From NCBI GenBank assembly GCA_918026815.1, contig CAKJVC010000151.1:124001-188000 (forward strand): 64,000 nucleotides of DNA, read 5' to 3'. Origin of the DNA: Chalara sp. BL73 (Eukaryota > Ascomycota > Leotiomycetes > Helotiales). This document shows positions 1 to 12,300 of this stretch, one piece after another. A model generated the notes under the pieces. The model made no database searches, had not been told where the DNA came from, and worked only from the letters and a program-made list of their open reading frames with translations. Each line of letters begins with the position of its first letter. Position 1 is the stretch's first letter. The translations under genes were made by a program, and so were the position numbers.

Positions 1-1983
1 ATTATATAGCCAACAAATCTGGCCAAAAGCTGTACAAGCTTTTAGGTTCTGCCAGCCTTGCCGGAAAATATTCTCGGATATTCCTTCATAGTGAAAGAAA
101 CAGAATATTTGAAGAAGTTCCAAAGCATGGCCAGGTGTTTCACCTTCCAAGCTTTTGATCATATCAATAGAAACTTCCCACGTTGTGTAAACGGTGTACT
201 TATAATCAGATTCAGCCTGTAATGGCGCACGGCTTAGAAGTTCCTGTCGGCGAAGCTGGTACAATGAGCAATAATCCTCGAGCCGAGACACATTTTGCCG
301 GATAGCAGCACCAGCTTGAATAACGGCCAAAGCGAGGTTGCCTAATGTGCTTACAATACCTTTTGCCGCATCGTATTCATGTTGGGAGTTTTTTTCCTTT
401 CCGACAAGCTTGAGGAGCAAAGCAATGGCTTCTTCCGTCTTCATCCCGAAAAACTCATACGAGCCGACAGTTTGATAAACTCTGCATTCGGGATTTCTGG
501 TAGTTATTAAAATAGTTCCTCGTCCGCCGCTTGGAAAGTATCGAGAAATATTAATCGAAGTATCATCTGCATTATCGAATAAAAGAAGCCAATTATCTGA
601 AATGTTTGAAAACCATGTTCGCGTTGCTTCTATGTTTTTTTCGATTTTGAAAAATTGAGCGATCTTAATAAATCCTTGTTCGATTGTTTGTATAGAACTG
701 CAATCGATCCAAAATATGCCCCAGAAACTAGATATTGTTAGCGAAGCTTGTAAATATAGCATTTAATACTTTTCGCGATAATCCTGCGTAAACTTTAAAG
801 CAACTTGGGTTTTTCCAGAACCACCGAGACCATATAGAACAAAGCGACGCTGTGTGCCAGTGGGCTTACGCAAAATACAGCTGTCTCGAAGTTGAGTACA
901 CACGTCGTTCCTTCCAGTGAAACTTGCGCTGACATTATGTGGGACAATATAGTATTTGTTACCAGAAACTATAATAATATATAAGCATACTCAGCTATCA
1001 ATAGAATAAAAGCTACGTACATGCCCTACTAGCATTATTCTTATTCTTCGCTTTCAGCATTCGGCGTATTCTCTTGAACAGCTTCTCATAATTCTCATCA
1101 TCTCTGGCTGCGAACTTGCACATATCCCGATGATTAGCATTGATCGGCTGTTGGTCCTCTCCGGCCACCTGTAGCAATGCCGACTGCTTCTCAACAATCT
1201 GTAGGCGATTAGGTTCAGGGAAGCAAAACTTACGTTTGCACTAACCTCTTTTTTGAACAGGCCCATCGGCCGTGTTTCGTAAAAAGTGACAATTTGGTAT
1301 TGCGGCAACTGATGCCTAAAATCAGACGTGAGTCGGGCCAATATGTCACTATTACTCTGCAGAGCGCTGAGGAGCTTCGATGGCGGCTTATTGATCATAG
1401 CCGATGCAACACTTCCCAGAATTTTTCCATATGTTGCTTTCTCGCTTCCAGTATGTGGGGTGCCAAAAAAAATGATTCCTACTGTGCTCTCATTGATTAA
1501 GGAGTATTGCGATTCGATCCGAGCGGAAAGTAAAGCCTGATTTGTTAGATGACGGATCGGTATACGGGAGGTTAAGCACACCTGCTTCACAACGATGCCC
1601 CCAAGGGAATGTGCGATAAAAATAATCGGCCTCCGCTGCTCTTCATCCATCTCTCGTTTGTCAAGGAGACTCCCTAAAAGATCCCGGGCGTGATCCACAA
1701 TGTCTGCTGTCGTATTGCCAAATGCGGCAGTAGCATTATACCCGAAAGTCATCACACGTGCCTCGGGGACATCCAGCAGCAGGAAATCTTGCGGCCAGAA
1801 TGCTTTTGTCACTGGATGAGTCCACGAAGAAAGGGGATCACCGCTAAGCCCGTGTATAACAACGATACTGCCAAAACATAATTAGCGCCGTGGATGTGAA
1901 CCCGGTCCTACATACTCCAAAGTGTGTGCTAATACTCTACCAGGCTCATCGCCTACGGGATCAAGCGTAGTCAGCACCATCAT
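1..1983 (-). CDS. NLR with N-terminal alpha/beta-hydrolase and NB-ARC domain (3' end outside the window)
   Basis: This is a STAND/NLR-type protein. It joins a lipase/esterase-like N-terminus (the SesB type known from fungal NLRs) to an NB-ARC nucleotide switch, so it probably acts as a cytosolic receptor. From ATG 1983 I read five exons: 1983-1916, 1867-1246, 1198-1021, 968-771/770 and 727 to beyond base 1. The introns are 42-52 nt with GT-AG ends. Visible motifs are IVVIHGLSGDPLSSW at the start, the nucleophile elbow IAHSLGG, and the family signature HRDMCKFAARDDENYEKL. These are followed by FTGRNDVC, the P-loop GLGGSGKTQ, FWGIFWIDCSS, LLLFDNADD and ILITTRNPE. The C-terminal sensor (TPR in most relatives) lies off the left edge. 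The reading frame is open throughout, so the gene looks intact. Domain identity is confident; the exact start is inferred. Confidence 0.85.
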
Positions 1984-2805
1984 AAACCTTTCGGCGACAA
2001 AATATGCTGTGTTTTTGTAGATGAAAGCACGATGGTTTGTTGTTCAGAAGCTGAAAGCTTCGTGCGGCTGCGGCCTCTGGAGGCGGAAGTAGGACAAGGC
2101 TTACTACCTACTGATTAATGAGGGCGGGGGCGGCAGATCAGGCGATCAGAGCCTCCGGCAGGGGTTGTGGCTGATTCGCTACTCCAGACTATGCACCAGA
2201 AGTATGCTTGCCCCACCATGGAAGACAGCGCTGCGGGCCGCAGATTAAATTACCCAGCGTTTCTATAGGGGTCTCCATCATTCACGGCCCCAGCAGCAAT
2301 GGCTGAAGAATATCTTTGCTATTGCGACAGGCACGCAACTTGTAGGCACCTTGCGGATCGAGCCCCCAGCACTAATCGAAGAGTGGTCGGCTTTGTGTTG
2401 CTCCAGACTTGGATCTTCCCCTCTTTAGGCTCAACCACACGCCAACTCTTTATGCCAGTATTCACACAGACGACCAGCGGCTAGATTGCAACTCGTTAAG
2501 GCTTTGGTGATTATGCATGCACCCCCACAACCCAATCTTACTTGAACTACCTCAGATTCTCTCACCTCACTATCCTTCTCATTTCCTGTTTCCACACTAT
2601 CGCATGTTCAACACAGTCTATCAGCCGCACGATTATTCTTCGCCTGTCTAGCCGGATTTGTTTCGCAGTTATTCTCTATGTCTCTTATACCGAACTAACT
2701 AGACTTCTGTACTTTAGCAGTCACTGTGTGCATCAGCCTTGTAAGAATTTATTCCAAATTTTTGATCACTGCTTCTAACTCATATGAGCTGTAATTCCGC
2801 GATTA
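1984..2805. other. Intergenic, no gene recognised
   Basis: This stretch lies between two divergent STAND loci. The short ORFs on both strands show no recognisable motif. It may hold the promoter of the NLR to the left. Confidence 0.5.
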
Positions 2806-3672
2806 TGTCCGGCATCGGCGGAGCAAGTCTTGTACTTGGCAGAATCTCTCCCATCATTACAACCATCGATGCCACCAAGCAAGTTTACGAGGCTGTCGAG
2901 GACGAAGCGGGTCTCACAATAAATTTAAAGAAGTCAGCAACGAAACTCCCCCTCATATCGAAGCTTCTTGAAGATGCGGAAAGGTATGTCGACAATGCTG
3001 CAGACGACCCGATGAAGAATGCATTTATACCTACCTACCTTGGAGGATTGTCATGTTCAAGCTAAACATCTGCGGGAGCTTTTGAAAAGGTGATGCCAGA
3101 AGAGAGCGACTCAAGATGGGATCGATATATAAAAGCTGCACGGACGATTGGAAAGGGTGGGTGGCGCGTAGAAAATTTAGTTGGAGGGATGTTGGACGAC
3201 CTGCAACTCTTGCCAACAAGCTTTCCAGTCGTAACGACACCTAGAGGGAAATACCAGTTGGCGAAGGCTATTAAGAAGGTGGCTGATATGGAGCCTTCCT
3301 TATCTGATGACTTCGAGCAGACCCATGCGTACGCGCACTATGAGAGTGGCGCTCAATATAAAATTCCAGCGGCGGGACTCAAAATAACAATAATAATACG
3401 GGCAAATCAAAATAACTGCTCAGGCAATCAGTTCATTACTACCAATAACAATAACAAATGGTAGGCCTTCTAGATCGTAGCCACGATGTAAAGGACTCGT
3501 AGTTAATGAATGCGGTAGTTAGCTATCAAATTCCAAGTACGAATTTTCCTACCGATGTAGTCAAGAATGATCTGAAAGTGAAGGACAAGCGCGAGAACTA
3601 CTCAATCCTATGTAGTCTCCCAGGTGCACCTGACGTGAATCGCTTTATAGCACGAGAGAATGGGGTAGAGAA
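2806..3672 (+). pseudogene. SesA-domain STAND protein relic with N-rich linker and NB-ARC lead-in
   Basis: The start MSGIGGASLVLGRIS and the segment ending YVDNAADD are typical of the SesA N-terminal domain of fungal STAND proteins. Its second half continues in other frames (EDCHVQAKHLREL, then MPEESDSRWDRYIKAAR and GMLDDLQLL). At 3330-3465 there is an Asn/Gln-rich linker, partly out of frame, of the kind seen between SesA and the nucleotide-binding domain. At 3506-3660 comes SLPGAPDVNRFIAREN, which resembles the lead-in to an NB-ARC domain. No NB-ARC P-loop follows. Instead the sequence switches near 3670 to a NACHT-type module. At least two frameshifts make this a relic. ATG 2806 was preferred over 2784 because the conserved MSGIG starts there. 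Confidence 0.7.
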
Positions 3673-5145
3673 ATGTATAAGGACCGAGCGCTAATCAGAC
3701 ATTCAGGGCTCGACCTACTTGAACATCTTCCATCCGCTGAAGATGCACGATTCAATTCATTTAGCACACAACATGCGTCTGCTTACCTCCCCGGCACCCG
3801 GGTCGACCTGCTACAAGAGATATATTACTGTGCTGGTGGAAATAATGAGCGGTGCGTCTATTAGCTTAACGGATTAGCCGGCACGGGAAAGTCGACGATT
3901 GCGCGCGCTGTCGCCCGTAAGTACTATGTAGAAAAGCGTCTTGGGGCGAGCTTCTTCTTCGCCAGAGGCGGTGGAGATATAAGCTACGCTGGCAAGTTCT
4001 TTACAAGTATTGCCGTGCAGCTCGCCAGCAATATCCCGCCTCTTCGACAACATATCTCCGATGCCGCTGCCAAAGACGCTGCGAGCCTGGCCTCTCCGCG
4101 ACCAGCGGTGCCAGCTAATTATCGGTCCATTGTCAAGGCTAGATAGCGGCTCGTCTCCGTTCCGCCACGTGCTGATAGTCGATGCCCTTGACGAATGCGA
4201 TAGGGAGGAGCACATTCGAATAATCCTACAACTTTCAGCTGAGTCTCGATCGTCCAGGCCGGTCCGTCTTCGAATTTTTTAGTAAGCAGACCTGGAACGC
4301 CAATACGACGCGGCTTTTGCCTGATCTCAGATAGGGAGCGGCAGGACTTTGTGCTTCACCGCATATCGCCATTAATTGTGAACCACGGTATTCATATTTT
4401 CCTACGGCACAGTCTAAAGCTCATTGCTAGTGAACAATATTTCGGTGCTGTATGGCTAGGAGAGCATATTATTTTGTGTCTAGTCAATCATTCAAGTGGT
4501 TTGTTTATCTTGGGGCAACCGCATGCCGATTTATTCATGACGGGAAACGATTTGCTACAAAAAGACTGAATATGTTCTTAGAGAAACGCAGCAGTATTAT
4601 TCATATGCCGGAAAAGCATCTTGACGAGACTTACCTGACTGTTTTTCGGCAGTCGATTTCTGCGGATTCCTCAAAAGCTTGCTTGGAAGTATTGTGACTT
4701 TCTTTTCTCTCCACGTTCTACTCAATCTTTAAAGAAACTACTTAACATTTTGCAAGAAGAAATCGATCAGACACTAGATGACCTTTATGCTATTCTCGAC
4801 ACCCCAAAGAACGTATGGCCGCCACTTCGTCTACACCATCCACCATTTCGCGATTTTCTACCTAATAAGAAACGATGTAGCGATTCAAATTTTCTAGCTG
4901 ACAAGAAGCAAGCCCATCAAACGTTAGCTCGCCGGTATATCCAGCTTACGTCTACGTTGCTCATGCAAGATATTTGCGAATAACAAGGCTTCCGGTGCAC
5001 TTGTTGCTAATATAATAAAGAGTCGGATGGAGAAATGTCTCTCGGCGGAACTCAGGTATGCTTGCTTATACCGGATTCAACATCTTCAGGAAAGTGATGC
5101 CTAGTTTGGCGATAATGGGCATGTCTATCAGTTTCTCCAGAAACA
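3673..5145 (+). pseudogene. NACHT ATPase relic of a STAND protein
   Basis: Fragments in shifting frames spell a NACHT module and its winged-helix/ARM-like follow-on: LLEHLPSAEDARFNSF, LNGLAGTGKSTIARAVAR (P-loop), GASFFFARGGGDIS and VLIVDALDECDREEHIR (Walker B). Later pieces are FVLHRISPLIVNHGI, CRFIHDGKRFATKRL, EEIDQTLDDLYAI and LRLHHPPFRDFLPNKKRCS. An in-frame TAG at 3862-3864 sits where relatives have Trp before LNG, a G-to-A change. Several frameshifts follow. The closest visible relative is the NACHT part of the gene at 34841-39487, which has the same order of motifs. The relic is therefore a decayed local paralogue, fused to unrelated SesA sequence upstream. Confidence 0.75.
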
Positions 5146-5830
5146 CTTTCTCCGCTGGCTTGAGGCTTTTGGGTGCATCGGAAAAGTGCCAGAATGGATT
5201 CTTGCGATACTTTCTTTAGAGTTCCAACTTAAAGCATGGTCTATTTTCAAAAGGGTCCCCTTCTGGGTTCATTACTTTTCGACAATGACTAAGTTACTTG
5301 GAATTCCTGAAGGTACAGTCGATAGCAGGATAGATCTCCTACACTCAGTTTTGAGTATCCCTCCTAATCCTGATCTACCGTGCGGCTACTCCACCTATCG
5401 TTCTGGAACTTCCTCGTTGATACCGAAAAGCGCGAGACGAAGCCATTTTGGATTGATGAGAAAGACTTTCACAAGCGGTTAGCAACCAAATGCATCAAAC
5501 GCTTACATACAGGCGGGTATCTGAAGAAATATATCTGCAATCTTGAGACGCCAGAAAGGCCACGTTCAGATATCGATAGACAAACGATAAATACCTGCCA
5601 CCAGATATCCAATATGCTTGTCAGTGCTGGGTATACCATCTGAAGGAATGTGGAGACACTATACATGATAACGACGAAGCTCACAACTTTCCCAAAGGTC
5701 ACTTCTTCTATTGGCTTGAAGCTTTAAGCCTTATAGGGAGGATGCTGGAAAGTATTGACATGGTTAATGACTTGATAGATTTGTTGGATGTAACTCTCCC
5801 GCTGCTATTAAATATGAGTATTTACTAATT
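5146..5830 (+). pseudogene. Second copy of the post-NACHT region, decayed
   Basis: Immediately downstream of the NACHT relic the same post-NACHT signature appears again in diverged form. Pieces include LLHSVLSIPPNPDLP, RLLHLSFWNFLVDTEKRE, FWIDEKDFHKRLATKC, ICNLETPERPRSDID and, after a stop, FFYWLEALSLIGRM. Relatives carry this block once, between NACHT and the sensor repeats, so here it was duplicated before or during decay. No sensor repeats follow. Frameshifts at about 5390 and 5640 rule out a functional product. Confidence 0.6.
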
Positions 5831-6301
5831 GTGCACCACTCAGCCAAAAGCAAGCATTAAAGTATCTGTGCTTCTTGATGACGCAAAACGGTTCAATCTC
5901 AACTACCTCTTCATAGCTGACTTGTCACTCCTCTAGCTCTACTCTGCCGCACTGACAGGAATCGGCTTCGTGAGTATGCCAAGGAGCTAGAGCAGCTCAC
6001 GCACACACAGATTACAGCCGTAATTGTAGAAAATGTCATCAATACATATCGCTCTTACAAGCCTGTATTCAATCACCGTGATACCCTCACAGATCCTCTA
6101 ATTGATTCCCTGCCTAATACCTCCTATTTATGACACGCGCTCAGGTGCAGGAGCGTCACGTGCTAAGATGTAATAAGCGGGTTCGATAGAAGCTCTAGGT
6201 TTCGGCACGGAATGCGGAGTGGAGTGCTGATAAACGCTCGAATAAGTATGACATAAATTGCACATGACCTAATTGCATGTCACATTCTATTTTCACATTT
6301 C
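5831..6301. other. Intergenic, no gene recognised
   Basis: Short AT-rich spacer between the STAND relic and the 3' end of the kinase-TPR gene. I see no coding or repeat signal. Confidence 0.5.
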
Positions 6302-9300
6302 TTAAAGGCTATCTTTAGTTCTTCCTCTCTTCAAACGTCTCTTTTCGCGTCTAAGGGTTCTAGCCGTATTGTTATCTAGCACTGCTTGTTGATTTGGCCG
6401 GGGGGCATTGTATGCCGGCTTAGGATCTACAGAGGCGAGAGCCTGAGTTGAATCAACGATTGATTCAGTAGGGGTTGATAGTGCGGAATAAGTTGAGGGT
6501 GATGAATGCGTCATGGCTCCTGCGGTACTTTCGCGGCTCTGAGAGCTTCGGCTAGTAACTGATAGACTGGCTCCTCGGTTTGATGGCCCCGAAATGGCCA
6601 CCGGAGGAGCAGTCATGGCCTGATGTTCAGGGGCTGGTAATGAAGGGGGATCCGCTTCTTCCAAGTCCTCGTTCCCGCTCTCTCTCCAGCGATATCGCCA
6701 TGCGACATTGTGTCCAAAAACAACAGCACCACCGTCTTCTAACCCATCAGGTCCTCGTATGGGCAAGACCAGGCGCGACCTTCTGGGGTAGAAAACTTGA
6801 ACGGGATCATGGTGCCACCTGAAGGCTCTATGGATCATTTGGCGAGCGCTGCTCCCCTGGCATTGGCATGGCGCAACGAGATCTCCAGGACAATGCCACA
6901 GAAGGTCATGTACAGGTCTAAGAGGGTCCGCTCGTTTATCGCCGAACTTTTCGATGATTTTCTTCAGGTCAAAGGCACTTACAGCCAGGTAATACATCTG
7001 CGTCGGAAGACTTCTCCAATGGGGACACATCCCGTCGAATTCAACCGGCCGGATTATGTCGCCAAACCCGCGGCCAAACAGAGTAATTGCATCAATAGAG
7101 CGGATGAAGTCTACCCAGCCGTATCCCAGCGCCTGCAGGGTCGCAACGCGTGGTAGGGGTCGTGATCCGTGGCCAGCTCAACGAAATCCCATCCTTCAAG
7201 GTGTTTTCGCATCCTAAACTTCAGGTTCACGCCATTCTGTCCGGCTATGTGCCTGTGATGGTCCATGATCTGCTCCAAAACGCTGTAGTGCTGTTCAACA
7301 AGGTCCTCAAAGAGATAGTAGCCTCTTCTCTTCGTCCGGGTCTTCGACTCTTCAGTATCAGCCCCTTTTTGTTTTGCCTCTTCTTCTTCAAACCTTTCAC
7401 TTCTACCTGGATAAAGCTCAAGTTCTCTATTATCATTGTCGATAAGAACTTTAGAAGCAGAATTTGGCTTGTGCTCGGCTACATCCTTCATTTTTCTGGG
7501 ATCAAACAGGAAGGAAAAAGAGAAATCATCTGTGCTATATCGTTCAAGTGAGGCCCGTACTAGATGGAGCAATGCGCTGATGCCGTTAACAAGCCAGCCT
7601 CTCTTGTCCGCCTCGCCCCACAGAACGACATATTTCGTGGCAATCCACTTGAGCTTAGGAATGTACCCATTGCGTGTAAGATGCGGCGGAACATCTTTCA
7701 CGGCGACCGCAAATGTCATCCCGCCAGTGATGATCTTCCCGCCAGATACAGACACCTTTTCAAGAAGGCAGCCGGCATGAGGCCGTGGAAGACCTGTTCC
7801 ATCGATGTCATATCGCGCATCTGCCGCTCCTACTAAGAGTTAATAGGCATTTGGTTAATTTCGGTACGTGACGCTTACCAGCGAAGTATGTGCAGTCCGA
7901 GCACCAACCTACCACATGCCGAGCAGTGTCTAGCTGGAGTAAGCTGACATTATCGGCACCTTGAAGGGTGTGATCAAGGTAGGATATTCTTTCTCCCTTG
8001 CTGTCGTAAAAGTAATGCCATATAAGTAGGTCTCTAGTTATTTTCGTCGCAATCAACATCGTCGAAAAGCCTTTAATCAAGACTTTCCCATCGAACTCGT
8101 TGGCTCGCTCTGACCCAGCCAATCCAGCAATCATGTTGAGCGGCATCTCAAGACCCAGTCCACGCTCGTGCTTAGCCAATATTGGGTACCCGTTCACCAT
8201 TATCGGGTTTCTGAACATGTTGTGCCAGCATTGCCCAGGTGGGCGTTCCCCGTTTGTAGCGGGATTATTTATTTTGAAGCCGATCATGCAGAATAGTTCG
8301 ACCAAGGGCATTCGCCCGGATGCTTGAGCTAGGGAAGCAGTATTCTTTAAGTGGAGATTTCGGACGAATGGCGAGCAGGTTGTGACTCCGGCCTCAAATG
8401 GCGATGATCGAAGTGCCGCGCCGAGCCACGCAAACTGTTGCCCAATCTCTGCGAGCGAGTCACCGGTACCGGTGGTGGTAATTATAAACTTGCTTCCATC
8501 AATCCATGCGTCAAGTTCTGTCCCGTCCGGTAGATAGGCTAGAAAGGCGACTTAGAAGGTATTACAATTAGCAAACAGGCATATGGCATACTCACAAGCA
8601 ACGTGATGATCTGTAGTATTGCGGATGATATCAGTGGCCAGTCGCATCACATGTTTTCCAGTGGCCGGCCATGTCTGAGAGAGGTATTCCCCAGTAGTCA
8701 TAGCCTGCGCATCGTTTGCAGAGCCAGTGAGGGTGATAGCTCTCTCCAGCGCTTCGTCTGGGCTTTCTGTGTACTGTTGCTCTTTCACGAAAGATAGAGG
8801 ATCCCAGTCTAGCTCGAAAGTCGCCCTATACTCCAGTGAAGGCGTCTTTCTACTGACTTTGTGAAAAGATGGCAAGGCACCCAAGATCTTCCCCCTGATA
8901 TCCTCCATGAGGTTAGGAGTTGCTCGGGTTAAAGCCGCCTCTCTTTGCAAGCTTGCAATAAGCCAACTGTACGCTGGGGTCTTCACAATAAAGTCACAAT
9001 AAATACCAGCATCAGACGCTGGTTGGGTATCGTCTTCAAGGGTATCGTCATTGTCGAATGGTTCCGGAGAGGACGGGGCTGAATCCGAGTCGTCACGAGT
9101 TTTAGGTGTTAGTTTTAGTTCATCGTCGTTGTACTCATTGTTCTCGCCTAGAACTGTCGTCTGCTGGCACATATTGAAGTCTGGTTCCTCAAGATATCGG
9201 TCAATTGCGAACTGGCCGGGCCGTTCTCCACCTATATCCGAAGATTCAACATCTTCAAGCGGAAACATGTCCTCGAAGGAGAGTTGTATACGCCTGGAAC

Positions 9301-12300
9301 AAACGTCAGTGTTGATCTAGAACAGTGACCAGCTCTGGCCGACTCACCTGCGATATTTGTGAACAAAGAACGAGACGTCACGATGCATCGGAGTTTGAGC
9401 CTTGTGCCCGAGTTTAAGAGCGAAGGCCCTTAGCAGGTCCGGGAGCATCTCAGAAATGCGCTCCAACGTTTCCCTATTCGACTCACAAGACTTGACTGTG
9501 CTGAACAATTCAGCAGCTAGGTCAGCTATGTAACCTTTGTCTCGTGGAGGTGGTAGAGTTGAAGTCTCGGACGCGGAGTATATCGTATCTGCGGTATACA
9601 GCCCCGAATTCTGCGCGCCTTGCTCATTAGCCTGCCACTGGGAACCCCTGAAAGTCAAATCTTCATGGGTATATTCAGTGTCTTCAGTTACCATTTCAAG
9701 ATGTTTATCTGCAGAACTATGCGTTTGCACTGACTTCCCATGGGCTCCAGATACATAATCAGAGTCCGTGGGAGCCTGCTCGTCTCGTCCATATAAAGGC
9801 GACTCGGATGTCGTGTTCCCTATATGTAAATCCTCAGCCTCACTATCCTCTCGTTGGTCATAGAGTTTACTATCTTGTGCGTGCCGGCGTATCGCTTCCA
9901 ATTCTTCATACTTGCCCTGGCTCTCCAAAACTGACCCAAGGTTGCTGAAACTAGTGAGCGTGTCTGGGTGCTCTAGCCCAATCACTTTTTCCCTTGCTTC
10001 AAGTGCTCGCCGGTGAATTGCTTCCGCTTCTTCGTACTTGCCCTGTCTGGATAACACTAACCCAAGGTTGCTAAGACTAGTGAGCGTGTCTGGATGCTCT
10101 AGCCCAATCACTTTCTCTCTTGCTTCAAGTGCCCGTTGGTGCATCACTACGGCCTCTTCATCCTTACCCTGGCTCTCCACCGCTAACGCTAGGTTAGCCA
10201 TGCTAGTTAGTGTGTCCGGATGCTCTTCTCCGAGTACCCTCTTTCTAGTCTCCATTACGTGCATCTCCAGCTCTTCAGCAGCATTCCATCGCCCTTGTTC
10301 ACTGTACGTTGACGCTAGATTGGCTATGCTAGTCAGCATGTCCGGATGCTCCACCCCAAGTACCCGTTTTCTAGTCTCTATTACTTGCACCTCCAACTTC
10401 TCAGCATCATTCCATCGCCCTTGTTTCCTGTACGTTGACGCAAGGTTGGCTATGCTAGTCAGCGTATCCGGATGCTCCACCCCAAGTACTCTTTGTCTTG
10501 TTTCCATTACTTGCACCTCCAGTTTTTCAGCCTCATTCCATCGCCCTTGTTTCCTGTACGTTGACGCTAGGTTGGCTATGCTAGCCAGCGTATCCGGATG
10601 CTCCACCCCAAGTACTTTTTGTCTTGTTTCCATTACTTGCACCTCCAGTTTTTCAGCCTCATTCCATCGCCCTTGTTTCCTGTACGTTGACGCTAGATTG
10701 GCTATGCTAGTCAGCATGTCCGGATGCTCTTCTCCGAGTACCCTCTTTCTAGTCTCCATTACGTGCATCTCCAGCTCTTCAGCAGCATTCCATCGCCCTT
10801 GTTTCCTGTACGTTGACGCTAGATTGGCTATGCTAGTCAGCATGTCCGGATGCTTTTTTCCAAGTACCCTCTTTCTAGTCTCCATTACTTGCACCTCCAG
10901 TTTTTCAGCCTCATTCCATCGCCCTTGTTTCCTGTACGTTGACGCTAGGTTGGCTATGCTAGTCAGCGTATCCGGATGCTCCACTCCAAAGACCCTTTTT
11001 CTTGTTTCTAATACTTGCACCTCTAGCGCTTCAGCCTCATTCCATCGCCCTTGTTTCTTATACGTTAACGCAAGGTTAGCCATGCTAGTCAGCATAACAG
11101 GATGCTCCACTCCAAAGACCCTTTTTCTTGTTTCTAATACTTGCACCTCTAGCGCTTCAGCCTCATTCCATCGCCCTTGTTTCCTGTACGTTGACGCTAG
11201 GTTGGACATGCTAGTCAGCGTGTCCGGATGCTCTTCTCCAAGTACCCTTTTTCTTATCTCCATCACTTGCACCTCCAGCTCTTCGACCTCCTTCCATCGC
11301 CCATGGGCCTGACATATCATTGATAGCGTGTTAGCAGCAATCATCCACATACAGCTATCCTTCTTAAAGATATGCTCTATATCTCGAATCTCCCGCCTCA
11401 TCTCTGTCTCGGCCTCTCCTAATTTGCCACTCATACGGTATTGATCGGCGAGGTCAATGGAGGAGATATAACCTAGGGCTAGCAGACTAGCATAAGCCGT
11501 TCTGGCAAGCACTTTGTCATTGCTTCGTCCCAATTTGATTTTATATATAGTTTCGTTGAGTTCTTGCTTAGATTTTTTGCTTTTGCGTAGCATTTCTAGA
11601 GACCTTGGCTCATCTCTATACCCGCCAAACCCAATCATGTAGCAGACTGCGAGCTGAAAGGCAAGATTTTGATCCAAATACTCCTGATAAGAGTCCGATC
11701 TAGCGGCAAATACTCGATTTTCTAGGAGGTGTCTAATATACCGTCGCACTCGATAGTCTGACTGATATAGGGGATCTATCGACGGTACAATCTGAATCCG
11801 TTAACTTAATTTATAGAATTATATTATGTTACCTACCTCAAAACTATAGTTTTGCGCCTCGAATCCCTCATTTTCCGGTCCTAATACCTGAGGAGTATAA
11901 TCATTCTGATTTAGTATTAGGCGACTCAATGACTGCTTGAAGTTGGTTTCTCGTTTATTAGGATTGCAGGTCAATGATGTGCAAAAGAATCTCTCAAGCG
12001 CTTGCTTCCTGTCATCGTCCAGATCTCTCTCTGCCATAATGAGCTGTCGGGAGAGTATCACCAGCTCATCTCTCTTCTTTAGGTCTTCAAGGAATCCCTT
12101 GCTCAGATCTCTCCCCTCCTTCCCTTGAAAATATCTTTCCGCCCAATGCGCTTCCTGGGGCAATGGTACAATCCCTGAGAGGTACTGTTCAAACAACACC
12201 CAGAGACAGAGCATAGCAAACGAAAAGATATCCATCTTCCGCGTCTGAGCCGGCGTAAACTTTCTGAGATTTTGTTCAGGTGCGCTCCAAGGCAACGACA

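Noticed and set aside
10038..11312. 424-codon ORF on the plus strand
   Set aside because: Antisense shadow of the homogeneous TPR array; its repeating CSTPSTxFLVSIT pattern is only the complement of the 126-bp units.
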